Assembly (NCBI GenBank): GCA_017889585.1
Contig: JAGFZX010000020.1
Coordinates: 1-58,377 of the forward strand
Source of the DNA: Bacillota bacterium
Lineage (GTDB): Bacteria; Bacillota; Negativicutes; DSM-13327
Reading direction: 5' to 3'
Length of the DNA stretch: 58,377 nucleotides
Shown: one piece after another, positions 18,441-27,543 of the stretch
Position numbering within the stretch: position 1 is the stretch's first letter
How the letters are laid out: each line of letters opens with the position of its first letter
Made by a program: the position numbers and the translations under genes
Notes under the pieces: model-generated
Database searches by the model: none
What the model was told of the DNA's origin: nothing
The model's input: the letters and a program-made list of their open reading frames with translations, nothing else

Positions 18441-19352
18441 CTATTTTACATAGTTAGTTAGTTTACCGATATGCTCAACCTCCACACTTACCACATCACC
18501 TGACTTCATAGGACATGATCCAGAAGGTGATCCAAGAGCTAGAACATCACCAGGCTCTAGTGTCATTACCTTAGAAATCCAGCTAATCAAGAAAGGTATG
18601 CGGAGGGACATTTGAGCGGTATTACCATCTTGTACAACTTTTCCGTTCAGTGTTGTCACAATTTTCAAGTTAGTAGGATCAATACCTGTTACGATCCAGG
18701 GGCCGATAGGACCAAAGGTGTCGAAACCTTTACCACGAGTAAATTGAGGATCGCTCTTAGTCAGATCGCGAGCGGTAACATCGTTGAACACAGTATAACC
18801 TAGAACGTAATCAAGCGCATCTTCTTCCTTAATATTTTTACCGCTTTTACCGATAACCAGTGCAACTTCGCCCTCAAGTTCAACTTTATTTGTCAAATCA
18901 ATAGGTGGCAGACAAATGGTTTCTTGATCGGCAATCAGTGCTGACTGTGGTTTTAAAAAGAGAAAAGGTTCTTTAAGATTAGCCGTACCACCCGTTTCTT
19001 TTGCGTGACCGGCAAATGTCCATCCAAAATTAACAACTTTTGTTGGTTCAACAGGAATTAGAATCTTAACATCGTTAAGCAGAACCTCTACACCATCATA
19101 GTTAAATACGCCCTGAGCGATTTCAGCAAATCCACTTTCAAGCTGAAAAATCGTATCACCCTCAATTACACCATAATATATTTTTTCGTCTTTATCCTGA
19201 TATCTTACTAGCTTTTGAGAATCCTCTAATGAGGCACTAACACCATTTATTCTTTCTGATGAAGAGATCATGCCTCCACAAGCTGTATCTAATAAATTCT
19301 GCTCATTTAATAAAACTGACTCAATCGTGTTCACTACTCTGACCTTTTCCAT
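18441..19352 (-). CDS. Fumarylacetoacetate hydrolase (FAH) family protein
   Basis: A 303-residue protein of the FAH family, which hydrolyses, isomerises or decarboxylates 2-oxo acids using Mg2+. The metal-binding VELEGEVALVIGK, then GYTVFNDVTARDL and KGFDTFGPIGPW are all present. The first ~70 residues are the usual small N-terminal domain. The substrate is unknown; oxaloacetate decarboxylation or acylpyruvate hydrolysis are common in close relatives. TGAGGAGAA precedes the ATG at 19352. It diverges from the LysR gene, and a palindrome matching that regulator's own promoter site lies about 125 bp upstream. Confidence 0.88.
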   Translation of the reverse strand: MEKVRVVNTIESVLLNEQNLLDTACGGMISSSERINGVSASLEDSQKLVRYQDKDEKIYYGVIEGDTIFQLESGFAEIAQGVFNYDGVEVLLNDVKILIPVEPTKVVNFGWTFAGHAKETGGTANLKEPFLFLKPQSALIADQETICLPPIDLTNKVELEGEVALVIGKSGKNIKEEDALDYVLGYTVFNDVTARDLTKSDPQFTRGKGFDTFGPIGPWIVTGIDPTNLKIVTTLNGKVVQDGNTAQMSLRIPFLISWISKVMTLEPGDVLALGSPSGSCPMKSGDVVSVEVEHIGKLTNYVK

Positions 19353-19363
19353 AACTATTCTCC

Positions 19364-19435
19364 TCACTTATGTTGTTCATCAATACATTTTCTAACCCAA
19401 TCTAGAACACCAGCATCTTTGCCTTTATTATATGA
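19364..19435 (-). pseudogene. Possible gene-tail relic upstream of the FAH gene
   Basis: After an in-frame stop, 23 sense codons run to a TGA 11 bp before the FAH start, encoding GKDAGVLDWVRKCIDEQHK. Its amphipathic, codon-like look suggests the C-terminal end of a lost gene, but it is too short to identify and could be chance. Confidence 0.2.
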
Positions 19436-19475
19436 CTATCTTAACTATAATGAAAATACCGAGTAATCATGATAT

Positions 19476-19492
19476 GATAACTACAAGTTATC
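19476..19492. promoter_or_regulatory. Palindromic operator, copy 1 (GATAACT-N3-AGTTATC)
   Basis: A perfect 7-bp palindrome with a 3-bp centre, of the ATAAC/GTTAT type bound by LysR regulators. The same core recurs at 19752-19768 in the LysR promoter. It lies about 125 bp upstream of the FAH gene. Confidence 0.6.
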
Positions 19493-19548
19493 GCTATCAT
19501 TCCATTAATCCATCATATTCCCTAACCATAGTTTTACTAGTAAGAAAA

Positions 19549-19638
19549 GGCTTGGCTTATACTAAGCCCTCAAACGCAGGCAGAAGCCTTAATTGTTCTT
19601 ACTTGAAATCAAGAAAATGTTTATCTTCTGATTTCGTC
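19549..19638 (-). repeat. Three-hairpin repeat element, copy 2
   Basis: A hairpin GGCTTGG...CTAAGCC (19549-19568), the linker AAGCCTTAATTGTTCTTACTT, and a second hairpin GAAATCA...TGATTTC (19605-19635) repeat the layout of copies 1 and 3. It sits between the two LysR-type operators. Confidence 0.55.
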
Positions 19639-19722
19639 AAAAAAATCAATTACGGTAAAAATCAAAGTAATTCTGTAAATAAATACTGATTTTATTTATA
19701 AAGAATTCAATAATGATAAGCC

Positions 19723-19773
19723 TTGACAGAACGTTGATATAAGTCTAGTATGATAACTATCAGTTATCATACT
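19723..19773 (+). promoter_or_regulatory. LysR promoter with overlapping palindromic operator
   Basis: TTGACA at 19723-19728 and TAGTAT at 19746-19751 are spaced 17 bp. A perfect palindrome with 12-bp arms (AGTATGATAACT, centre ATC, 19747-19773) overlaps the -10 and the likely start point, so binding would block transcription. It contains the same GATAACT-N3-AGTTATC core as the site near the FAH gene. Confidence 0.7.
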
Positions 19774-19789
19774 ACGGAGTGAACTATAT

Positions 19790-20668
19790 ATGGATATACG
19801 AGAATTGGAATATTTTGTTACGGTTTCCGAACTACAAAACTTTACGACAGCGGCTAAAAGACTACACATATCCCAACCTGCGATTTCCAAATCCATCCAC
19901 AAGTTAGAAGAAGAGCTAGGCTTTCACCTTCTAGACAGAACTCAGAAAAGAGTCAGCTTAACTGAAGAAGGCAACGTATTTTTTGTTTTGGCACAGGATA
20001 TTCTGTCGCGTATACTTGATGCACAAAACACGATGACAGAGTATAAGAATTTGACGCGAGGCACCTTCCGAATTGCCGTTCCACCACTACTGGGGGCTTA
20101 TGTATTCCCCCATCTATTTGCAGCCTTTAAAGACAAATATCCATCTCTTGAAATGGTTGTTATTGAGGGGGGCTCTTCAATAGCCGTCAATTTAATTCAA
20201 AACGAAGACGTTCACGTTGGCCTAGTTATCTTACCAGCCGATTTAACAGATCTCCACTCACACCTGATTACTTCACAGGAGATTGTTGTTTGTCTCCCCA
20301 CTGAACATTCTCTGAGTACAGAGCCTTTTTTAACCTTTGACCAATTAAAAGACGAACCCATTATTCTCTATAATGAAGGATTTATCTTACGAGAAATAAT
20401 CTTAAATGAATACTCTAAATTTGATACCCTACCTAAGGTAGCCTTATCTACTAATCAAATTCAAACTATTAAAGCACTCGTGGCAGAAGGAGTTGGAATT
20501 TCCTTTTTACCCGTCAATTCAATAAAAGAAGCACGACATATGGCCAAAATACCACTGTCACCGCCCCTCTTTCTAGACATGGGCCTTATTTGGAAACCAA
20601 ATAAAGTCTTGCCACTCGCATGCAAAGCTTTTATTGATTTTGTGAATAACTTTTCTTATGATGACTAA
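19790..20668 (+). CDS. LysR family transcriptional regulator
   Basis: A 292-residue LysR-type regulator: winged helix-turn-helix in the first 60 residues (FTTAAKRLHISQPAISKSIHKLE), a linker helix, then a periplasmic-binding-protein-like effector domain from about 90. The effector cannot be predicted. It is divergent from the FAH-family gene, and identical operator cores lie at its own promoter and toward the FAH gene, so it most likely represses itself and controls FAH. GGAGTG precedes the ATG at 19790. Confidence 0.92.
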   Translation: MDIRELEYFVTVSELQNFTTAAKRLHISQPAISKSIHKLEEELGFHLLDRTQKRVSLTEEGNVFFVLAQDILSRILDAQNTMTEYKNLTRGTFRIAVPPLLGAYVFPHLFAAFKDKYPSLEMVVIEGGSSIAVNLIQNEDVHVGLVILPADLTDLHSHLITSQEIVVCLPTEHSLSTEPFLTFDQLKDEPIILYNEGFILREIILNEYSKFDTLPKVALSTNQIQTIKALVAEGVGISFLPVNSIKEARHMAKIPLSPPLFLDMGLIWKPNKVLPLACKAFIDFVNNFSYDD

Positions 20669-20718
20669 ATGTCATCATCCTGTACTGGTGAAAAGTGCTG
20701 CACGTTCTTGTAAAACTT

Positions 20719-20741
20719 CCCTCTGCGTTCTCTGCAGTAAA
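20719..20741. repeat. CTCTGCG-type dispersed repeat fragment
   Basis: CTCTGCGTTCTCTGCAGT resembles the right arm of the inverted repeat at 58141-58160. The 20669-21025 gap holds this, a terminator and no gene. Confidence 0.4.
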
Positions 20742-20825
20742 AAGCGTTCCTAAAGACAAGAACGATTTACCGCAAAATCCTATAAAACGCTGAGAGTAAA
20801 AACTTATACGTTGTTATATAACAAA

Positions 20826-20851
20826 AAAGGCTTGCATAAATGCAAGCCTTT
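20826..20851. terminator. Perfect hairpin between LysR and STAS genes
   Basis: A 12-bp perfect stem (20826-20837 with 20840-20851) that can end both the LysR gene and, on the other strand, the long 21-33 kb operon about 175 bp after its last stop. Confidence 0.7.
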
Positions 20852-21025
20852 GACTTTTTGGGGCCATATATGGACTTTGTTGTTGCTGAATTATAGTATC
20901 CATCTACTTGAATGTTTTACTATAATTATATAGCAAAAAAGATATAGATCCCAGAAAAAAATATTAAACTATTGATTTTCTTCATTGTACCACTTATTGT
21001 CTAATACGACAAGGCAAGCAATCCG

Positions 21026-21355
21026 CTATGGCATATTTTTTATTGCTTCTTCCTCATTCTCAAAAATTTTGAAAAGCTGGCTAAATCCAGCCATATCAAA
21101 TACTTCTCGCACATAAGGATTAAGCCCACATAAAACAATTTTTCCACCTGACCGTTGCAGCGCTTTTAATATCGTTAAAAAAACTCTTAAACCAGCGCTA
21201 GAGATGTACTCATTTTGTGAAAAGTTACAAATAATTTTTTTTGTACCACTATTTATCAATTCCGAAAGATTTGCTTCTACCCCTTTTGCATTAGAAGCAT
21301 CCACTCTTGCTATGATAACTGGTATTTTTATTTCACCAACTGTCTTTATTTCCAT
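21026..21355 (-). CDS. STAS-domain anti-sigma factor antagonist
   Basis: A 109-residue single STAS domain like SpoIIAA/RsbV. The phosphorylation motif is YISSAGLRV with the serine pair around residue 52. In partner switching such proteins bind an RsbW-type kinase when unphosphorylated and release its target; a PP2C phosphatase resets them. All three partner types are in this operon. It is the last gene on the strand, 103 bp after the second NCS2 gene, followed by a terminator hairpin. Full length for the family. Confidence 0.9.
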   Translation of the reverse strand: MEIKTVGEIKIPVIIARVDASNAKGVEANLSELINSGTKKIICNFSQNEYISSAGLRVFLTILKALQRSGGKIVLCGLNPYVREVFDMAGFSQLFKIFENEEEAIKNMP

Positions 21356-21458
21356 ACTTATTTTTCCCCCATATCTTACATATTATATATTTTCTACTAT
21401 ACCACGATTACTCTCAGAACTCAATCAGACAATTACCAGCAATCCCCATTCCCCTACC

Positions 21459-23156
21459 CTAGTGATCAAAGTGAAACTGAATGCGGCAAGTACTATTCTT
21501 ACAATCTGTCTTCAACCAGTCAACATGCCTCTTGATTAAAAAGCCAGATAATTTTATAAATGCTGTTTCATCCTCCAACAGTTCTGCTTCAGTTGGTCTT
21601 ATATTGGGAAATTCCATCAACATACCCTCGTAATACATATCTATATCCAAGTTAAATTCTTCAAAGCTAGCGTCTACCTTGACTGCCCCTGTTGCTAGAC
21701 CCAGCTCTGCCGCCGATTCCATAAATTCATTGATAGCTATTGCAGCACGATTAATAACTTCCCTGCGTGCCCCCCAAGCAGCTCCATTATTTTCCATAAA
21801 CTCAGCTATGTCTTCCGATGAAATCGCCCCTGGCTTCATCTCTACCACTTGATGCTTGGCAATGCCAATACGAAAAAGCAGACTGAGCAAAATAGCCGAT
21901 ACCGCCGCGGCCGACAAGGAGGATTTTAATAAAGGCTGTAAATATAAGGGTAAAGATGATTCAATGCCTGGGAACATCTCTACCGACAAGCCGATCGTAA
22001 AAGCTAAACCCAAGACGAAAGTTCTGCGGGCATCTAGCATACGGGAAGTACAAATCTGCATCCCCGCTGGAGTGACAAACACGATTGCCAGCATCAAAAT
22101 AGATGCCATAACTGGCTCGGGCATGATGGCAAAAATAGCTGAAAGTTTTGGAAAAAATGCCAACAATATAAATATCATGCCCACGCAATATCCAAGATAA
22201 CGACTGACAACCCCTGTCGCAACGGAAAGGCCCATACTGCTGGAACTAGTAGTTTGTCCCATAGAGCCCAAAAAGCCACTAAGCATTGTACCTAATCCTT
22301 CCGCAAGTAGACCACCGCTGATGGATTTCATATCTGGTCTTGTCCAATTTGCGTCATTTACTTTCTGACAAGCAGAAATATTACCAATGGTTTTTACACT
22401 GGAGCAAAGTGCTACAAGCAAAAAAGGAAATAACAGGTTCATATCAAAAGACCAGCCAACATGCCCCATACTAGGAAAGGCGATAATAGGTGCCGCTGTA
22501 ATTTTTTGTAGCTGTTCATTAGTAAGAATTCCAGTACCGTAAGAAACTAGGAATCCAACAATAATTCCAATAACGATCGAATACTGTCGTATAATTTTTT
22601 TTCCCCATACATGTATAATCATGATGACAACCAATGTAGTACATGCTACCCATGCTTTGGGGCCGCCCCCCACAAAACTAAATACGCTATATTTTATTAA
22701 AGAAATGGGTACCATAATAATAATAAGTCCCATAATTTCTACTGGAAATAGCACTCTCATTTTGTGTATCACCCTGCTGAGCAACACTTGGCATGCCCCT
22801 GCCAATACCGTCATCCCCAGCATCAGGTGAAAACCACCGCTCTTTGCTGCCAAAACAGAAACGGGAAAAAATAGAGCATTGGTTTCATGGGCGCAAAAAT
22901 AACCTGACCCAATCGATCCTTTATTGTAAGACTGGACGATTGTCCCGATTCCCATGGTTATCATCATAAGACTAACAAAACTTTGCGCAAGTTCTGTTGT
23001 TCCACCAATGGCGCTAACAATGAGCACTGGGAACATTAAATCAACAGACAGTGTAATAATTTGTTGTAGCACCAAAGGTATCAACATTTGAAATGGTGGC
23101 TTCTCATCCACGTCATAGATAATATCTCTAGGTTTTTTGCGTTTTATATCGCGCAC
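21459..23156 (-). CDS. NCS2-type permease with C-terminal RsbW-like domain (copy B)
   Basis: A 565-residue membrane protein. Residues about 15-440 form an NCS2/SLC23 nucleobase-type permease (12-14 helices; SIGSGYFCAHETN in TM3 and SMGLSVATGVVSRY near TM10). The helix-1 QH motif of known purine and uracil carriers reads QQ here. The last ~110 residues look like a degenerate GHKL ATPase: an N-box-like helix with NRAAIAINEFMESA, two strands, then FIKLSGFLIKRHVD, but no glycine-rich ATP loops. It is 23 bp after its paralogue and probably arose by tandem duplication. The substrate is unknown; regulation through the C-terminal domain is inferred. Confidence 0.85.
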   Translation of the reverse strand: MRDIKRKKPRDIIYDVDEKPPFQMLIPLVLQQIITLSVDLMFPVLIVSAIGGTTELAQSFVSLMMITMGIGTIVQSYNKGSIGSGYFCAHETNALFFPVSVLAAKSGGFHLMLGMTVLAGACQVLLSRVIHKMRVLFPVEIMGLIIIMVPISLIKYSVFSFVGGGPKAWVACTTLVVIMIIHVWGKKIIRQYSIVIGIIVGFLVSYGTGILTNEQLQKITAAPIIAFPSMGHVGWSFDMNLLFPFLLVALCSSVKTIGNISACQKVNDANWTRPDMKSISGGLLAEGLGTMLSGFLGSMGQTTSSSSMGLSVATGVVSRYLGYCVGMIFILLAFFPKLSAIFAIMPEPVMASILMLAIVFVTPAGMQICTSRMLDARRTFVLGLAFTIGLSVEMFPGIESSLPLYLQPLLKSSLSAAAVSAILLSLLFRIGIAKHQVVEMKPGAISSEDIAEFMENNGAAWGARREVINRAAIAINEFMESAAELGLATGAVKVDASFEEFNLDIDMYYEGMLMEFPNIRPTEAELLEDETAFIKLSGFLIKRHVDWLKTDCKNSTCRIQFHFDH

Positions 23157-23179
23157 AAATATTCTCCTTTTAAAAGGTG

Positions 23180-24898
23180 TTAATGTTCAAAACTAAACTG
23201 CAACGTACAGGTTTCTCCTGCAATAGTAGATGTCATTCTGCTTGAGTATTTGCGCATCAAAAAGCCAGATAATTTTATGAATGCATCATCGTCACTAAGC
23301 AATTCCTGCTCAGTGGGACGCTTTTCTGGAAATTCCATCAACACCCCATTATAAACAATCTTAACATCTAAATTATACTCATCAAAGCTTATATCTAGCT
23401 TCACTTTTCCTCCATTAGTTAGCTCCAGCTCCATTGCTGTCTCAATGAATTCTACAATGGCAGATGAAGCTCGGTGGATGACTTCTCCTCGCGCACCCCA
23501 CTTTGCCCCGCTGGCTTCCATGAATACAATCACCTTTTCAACGGAATCTGGTCCCAATATCAGCTCTATCACCTGGTTCTGCTTTATACCGATACGAAAC
23601 AGCAGATTTAAAAAAATAGCCGTCAAAGAGACTACTGTAAGAGAAGATTTAAATATCGGCTGCAGTTGCTCTGGAAACTGGGCATATATACTCGGCAGCA
23701 AATCAACACTCAACCCAAAAACCAAGGATAAGCCCACTACAAATATTTTCCGATCATCCAACATCCGCGAAGTAATAATGCGAAAGCCCTCAATAATAAA
23801 ATACCCGAGATTCACCACCAGCACTGCTCCCATAACAGGTGCCGGCATAATCGCCAACAAAGCAGCCACTTTAGGAAAAAAAGCCATCGTAATAAACACA
23901 CCACTAACCAGATATGCTAGTCGTCGGCTAGTGACTCCCGTTGTAATGCTCAACCCTACACTGCTGGAACTACTATTGAGACCCATACAGCCGATCATCC
24001 CGCAACAGGAGGTCCCAATTCCCTCAGCCAATATCCCTTTCCTCACGTTTTGTAGATCGACACGTTTCCAGTTTGCATCATTGGCCTTTTGACATATCAC
24101 TAAGTTACCCATTGTTTTGAGTGACGAACAAACCACCGCGGTCAGAAATGGGAACAGTAATCGCGGGTCAAAAGACCACCCTAAATGAATAGAGGGCATG
24201 GCAACAAGGGGTGCCTGAAATAATGATGCCATCTCGCTTATAGTAAGAATGCCACAGAAATAGGAAAATACATACCCTAGTACCATTCCAGCTAATATGG
24301 AATATTGCCGCATAATGGCATTTCCCCAAACGTTGAAAGAAACCATAACCGCCAAAATCGATAAGCTAATTAATGTTGATGTAATATTCAGTGTGGTTTT
24401 CACATCACCAGTACCAAACATTGCCATAACTCCAGTAGAAATACCAGCAATACCAGTCATCGCTACCATTAAACCTGCAACTTCTGTAGGAAATAAAAAC
24501 CTCACCGGCTGGATTATTTTACTGATTAGCATCTGACAGAAACCAGCAATGGTTGTCATACCAAATAATAATGATAAACCGCCAGTCTGCACCGCCAAAG
24601 CAGAAGCCTGAAAATACAAAAATCCAGTCTCCTCAGCGCAGAAATACCCTGATCCTACAAACCCTTTACGTGAGACTTGCAAAATCGTCCCAACACCAAT
24701 TCCGATCATCATCATACTGACAAAATTTTGTGCTGTTACCTGGGATCCCCCCATCATACTGACAATGAGAACAGGCAGTACCAAATCCATAGACAATACT
24801 ACAATTTGCTGAATCACCAGCGGAATAGCCACTTTATTCGGAAGATAATCAGAACTTCCATAGGTTATATTTACTGGTTTTTTTTCACTGTTGGTCAC
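23180..24898 (-). CDS. NCS2-type permease with C-terminal RsbW-like domain (copy A)
   Basis: A 572-residue paralogue of the next gene, with the same NCS2 core (FVGSGYFCAEETG, SSVGLSITTGVTSRR) and the same C-terminal extension. The extension shows clear pairwise similarity (KWGARGEVIHRASSAIVEF, DAFIKLSGFLMRKY) and ends in a short beta strand. SLC26/SulP transporters share the permease fold but carry a STAS domain at this place; here the kinase-like half of that pair is fused and the STAS protein is separate. It starts 28 bp after the phosphatase gene. The substrate is unknown. Confidence 0.85.
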   Translation of the reverse strand: MTNSEKKPVNITYGSSDYLPNKVAIPLVIQQIVVLSMDLVLPVLIVSMMGGSQVTAQNFVSMMMIGIGVGTILQVSRKGFVGSGYFCAEETGFLYFQASALAVQTGGLSLLFGMTTIAGFCQMLISKIIQPVRFLFPTEVAGLMVAMTGIAGISTGVMAMFGTGDVKTTLNITSTLISLSILAVMVSFNVWGNAIMRQYSILAGMVLGYVFSYFCGILTISEMASLFQAPLVAMPSIHLGWSFDPRLLFPFLTAVVCSSLKTMGNLVICQKANDANWKRVDLQNVRKGILAEGIGTSCCGMIGCMGLNSSSSSVGLSITTGVTSRRLAYLVSGVFITMAFFPKVAALLAIMPAPVMGAVLVVNLGYFIIEGFRIITSRMLDDRKIFVVGLSLVFGLSVDLLPSIYAQFPEQLQPIFKSSLTVVSLTAIFLNLLFRIGIKQNQVIELILGPDSVEKVIVFMEASGAKWGARGEVIHRASSAIVEFIETAMELELTNGGKVKLDISFDEYNLDVKIVYNGVLMEFPEKRPTEQELLSDDDAFIKLSGFLMRKYSSRMTSTIAGETCTLQFSFEH

Positions 24899-24926
24899 GT
24901 CATTTTATCCTTTCATAAGTCAAGTA

Positions 24927-26312
24927 TCAATTTGAACTCTCCGCACCTCGGTAGGTTAAAGTCAAAATGGTAATGTCATCAAATTGATCAGCGGTGGCGG
25001 CAAAATGTTGTACGTCAGCTATTAAATTTTTTGTAATTTTTTCTGCCTGCCAGCTCTTCCCATCTCGAATGGATTGCTGCAAACGTTCCTCGGTGAACAT
25101 GGCATTAAGGGGATCGATAGCTTCCGATACACCATCCGTATACGTCACTAGCACATCTCCCGGTGCCAATACAAACCGGCCATTGGCGTAAGGCATATCC
25201 TCCATAGTACCTAGAGCGATACCTGGAATTCGCTTCACTTCCTCCACAGTACCATCATGGCGGTAAATATAGGGAGGATTATGCCCAGCATTGCTATAAA
25301 TCACTTCACCGGTACGGATATTCAAAATTGCGCAAAATAAGGTAACAAACATACATGTATCGTTTCCCCGGCAAAGTTCGTTGTTTACTTTATATAAAGT
25401 ATTGGCAGGATTCTCTTCTTTATCAGCCTGGGCCTTAAACACGCTTCTAGTAGCCGACATAAAGAGGGCCGCTGGCATCCCCTTCCCAGAAACATCACCA
25501 ATAACCACCCAGAAATGATCATCATCCATGAAAAAGAAATCATACAAATCTCCACCCACTTCTTTAGCTGGTTCCAGCACGGCATATATTTCAAATTCTT
25601 TAACCTCTGGAAAGGCAGGAAATGTTCTGGGCACCAAACTGAGTTGAATATCGCGCGCGACCATCAATTCACTCTCCAGTCGATCTTTGACTTGCAGCAT
25701 CTGTTTTTCCACAAGCAGGGTATTCAATATAAAAATAAATAAACCTACAGCACCGGCATTCCCAATGATCATAGGCAACGCTCCCGCCATCTCAATCCGT
25801 AAAGATTTGCCAAAGTCAGGTAACAAAAACAGTGATAGTCCTGAGCCAAATAACTCTACTAGGACGGTTAATACAATGGCCCTCTTGGCATCCAGCTTTC
25901 CCTTGTTCCATTCTTTATACCACTCATGGTAAAGGCCGGCAAATAATCCTGCCAGCATACAAGCAAGAGCTGCTGGCAGTGCCACATAATCACCAAAGGA
26001 GTAGCGAACTAGGGTAAGAATGGTACCGGCACCGATGCCCACAATGGGACCGCCCAACAACCCTCCTACAATTTGGCCCACATGAGATAAAGCAACAACA
26101 CCACCAGCAATTGAAATAGCATTCAAAACACCATACACGGAAAACAAGGCAAAAGGGATAATCATCCACATTTGTTTTTTTAATTCTAGCTTCTCCATCA
26201 GGATTAATTCCAGAAATTTAGTGCGAACCAAACCGTAGGCCACAACCGCCATAACACAGGATGTGCTGATAACTGGTATGATTAACTGTCCGACAAATTG
26301 CCACACCATCAT
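24927..26312 (-). CDS. Membrane PP2C (SpoIIE-type) phosphatase with 5TM-LYT sensor
   Basis: A 461-residue protein. The first ~200 residues hold about six helices resembling the 5TMR-LYT sensor of LytS-type kinases (GGLLGGPIVGIGAG, then PAALACMLAGLFAG). A short coiled linker (about 205-230) leads to a SpoIIE-type PP2C domain with the metal-binding aspartates in GGDLYDFF, GDVSGKGMPAAL and DQFDDITIL, all intact. It should dephosphorylate a STAS protein, most likely the one at the end of this operon. Its start overlaps the preceding stop (ATGA), a sign of translational coupling to the sensor gene. Confidence 0.93.
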   Translation of the reverse strand: MMVWQFVGQLIIPVISTSCVMAVVAYGLVRTKFLELILMEKLELKKQMWMIIPFALFSVYGVLNAISIAGGVVALSHVGQIVGGLLGGPIVGIGAGTILTLVRYSFGDYVALPAALACMLAGLFAGLYHEWYKEWNKGKLDAKRAIVLTVLVELFGSGLSLFLLPDFGKSLRIEMAGALPMIIGNAGAVGLFIFILNTLLVEKQMLQVKDRLESELMVARDIQLSLVPRTFPAFPEVKEFEIYAVLEPAKEVGGDLYDFFFMDDDHFWVVIGDVSGKGMPAALFMSATRSVFKAQADKEENPANTLYKVNNELCRGNDTCMFVTLFCAILNIRTGEVIYSNAGHNPPYIYRHDGTVEEVKRIPGIALGTMEDMPYANGRFVLAPGDVLVTYTDGVSEAIDPLNAMFTEERLQQSIRDGKSWQAEKITKNLIADVQHFAATADQFDDITILTLTYRGAESSN

Positions 26313-27508
26313 TTCACCTCACTTGTGAACTGAGACTTCCGAGAATAATTTTCCTTAGTCAATAATTTGGCTTTAATGAGGGGAATAAAGTCTACGACTT
26401 TATACATGACAATGAAAATCAGTAGCAAAAAAATCACAGAAATACTCATCGATCGTAGTATGATGTTTTTTATCATACTATGTAAATACGTTGGTTCCAG
26501 GCTAATGCTTATTTTTCCAGTGGCGCCAGTATTATCTGTCAGCATGTCCCGATTAATGCTAATCCCCGTTTCTCTGGTAAGATTGTCTGTCGTAGCGGTG
26601 TAATATAACTGTTGCTCAGCATTATCAGTTATCACAATATTGCCTATCTCCGGCAATCCAACCATAATCTTGCTCAGATGGTCCTCTACTCCAGTTAGTT
26701 CACGATAAGAGACGCCTTTTGCTAACACAGAATTAATATCATCACCAGTGCTTTGGAGTAAAATCCCCATATTTTTTTCCGTCAGCGTCCCATAGGATCT
26801 GTCAAATAAGCCAGCACTAAACACGGTGTAACAACAATTAGCCAGTAAGAAAATAGCAACAACTAAACTTATTAACCGATTTTTTCTAACAATTCCCTCA
26901 CTGGTAAAAATAGGTATCGCGAACAGAAGAAACACCAGAAAGTTCAGTGATGTTATGCCAACAACTACCGTAGCCTGTAATACTTTCCAGATATTTTCTT
27001 CAACATAAGAATTAATGATTGACTGAGGTAGCAATAAATTAATATACCCTACTGAATTATTGTCTTTATCTTTGATAGGAATAAAATAGTGATATTTAGC
27101 ATTAAAAATATCAACAACTACATTCCCATCTGTGCTTGCTGAGATATTGCTGATTCTCCTAGTGAGTTCTAGAGGCAGACTTTTCCCTTCTACTGCACCT
27201 GACAAATCGTATAAAATCTGACTATCTGCCTGCACTACATATATTTCTTCTACTTCCGGGATATCAGTTTTAATTTTCTGCAGCAATTTCTCCATACCAT
27301 AAAACCGAGTTAGCGACTTGCCATAGCGCAGTGCATATTCTATATTCCTTTTGGTTGGAAAAACGGCGACCTGATAGCTACGTGAAATGGAATCCTCATA
27401 GCTTTTTTTAAATAACATCACATTAAAGCTCCCTACCGCGACTAGGGCTATTAATATCAGTCCAATTGCCGCAGTAACGAGAACTAAACGCAGTTTGCCA
27501 TCACCCAT
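26309..27508 (-). CDS. Stand-alone two-domain membrane sensor protein
   Basis: A 399-residue protein with helices near 8-30, 175-195, 210-230 and 350-370 that place two soluble domains outside the cell (about 31-170 and 235-345). Both domains share a pattern (EYALRYGKSLTRFYGMEKLL...IPEVEEIYV and GVSYRELTGVEDHLSKI...LPEIGNIVI), so they are an internal duplication of a Cache-like sensor. The N-terminal half of the 801-residue MFS protein upstream is a paralogue. It has no cytoplasmic output domain and overlaps the phosphatase gene, which suggests the two proteins form one receptor-phosphatase pair. Confidence 0.75.
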   Translation of the reverse strand: MGDGKLRLVLVTAAIGLILIALVAVGSFNVMLFKKSYEDSISRSYQVAVFPTKRNIEYALRYGKSLTRFYGMEKLLQKIKTDIPEVEEIYVVQADSQILYDLSGAVEGKSLPLELTRRISNISASTDGNVVVDIFNAKYHYFIPIKDKDNNSVGYINLLLPQSIINSYVEENIWKVLQATVVVGITSLNFLVFLLFAIPIFTSEGIVRKNRLISLVVAIFLLANCCYTVFSAGLFDRSYGTLTEKNMGILLQSTGDDINSVLAKGVSYRELTGVEDHLSKIMVGLPEIGNIVITDNAEQQLYYTATTDNLTRETGISINRDMLTDNTGATGKISISLEPTYLHSMIKNIILRSMSISVIFLLLIFIVMYKVVDFIPLIKAKLLTKENYSRKSQFTSEVK

Positions 27509-27543
27509 TGACTAGACACCTCCCATGCGTATTTGTCCCAGTC

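Noticed and set aside
23445..24092. A 215-codon open frame on the plus strand
   Set aside because: It is antisense to the first NCS2 permease, lacks a ribosome site and its protein looks like no family; a frame shadow of the permease.
21459..24898. The permease C-terminal extensions as a frameshift or assembly artefact
   Set aside because: Both paralogues carry the same extension in frame with conserved residues, so it is a real domain.
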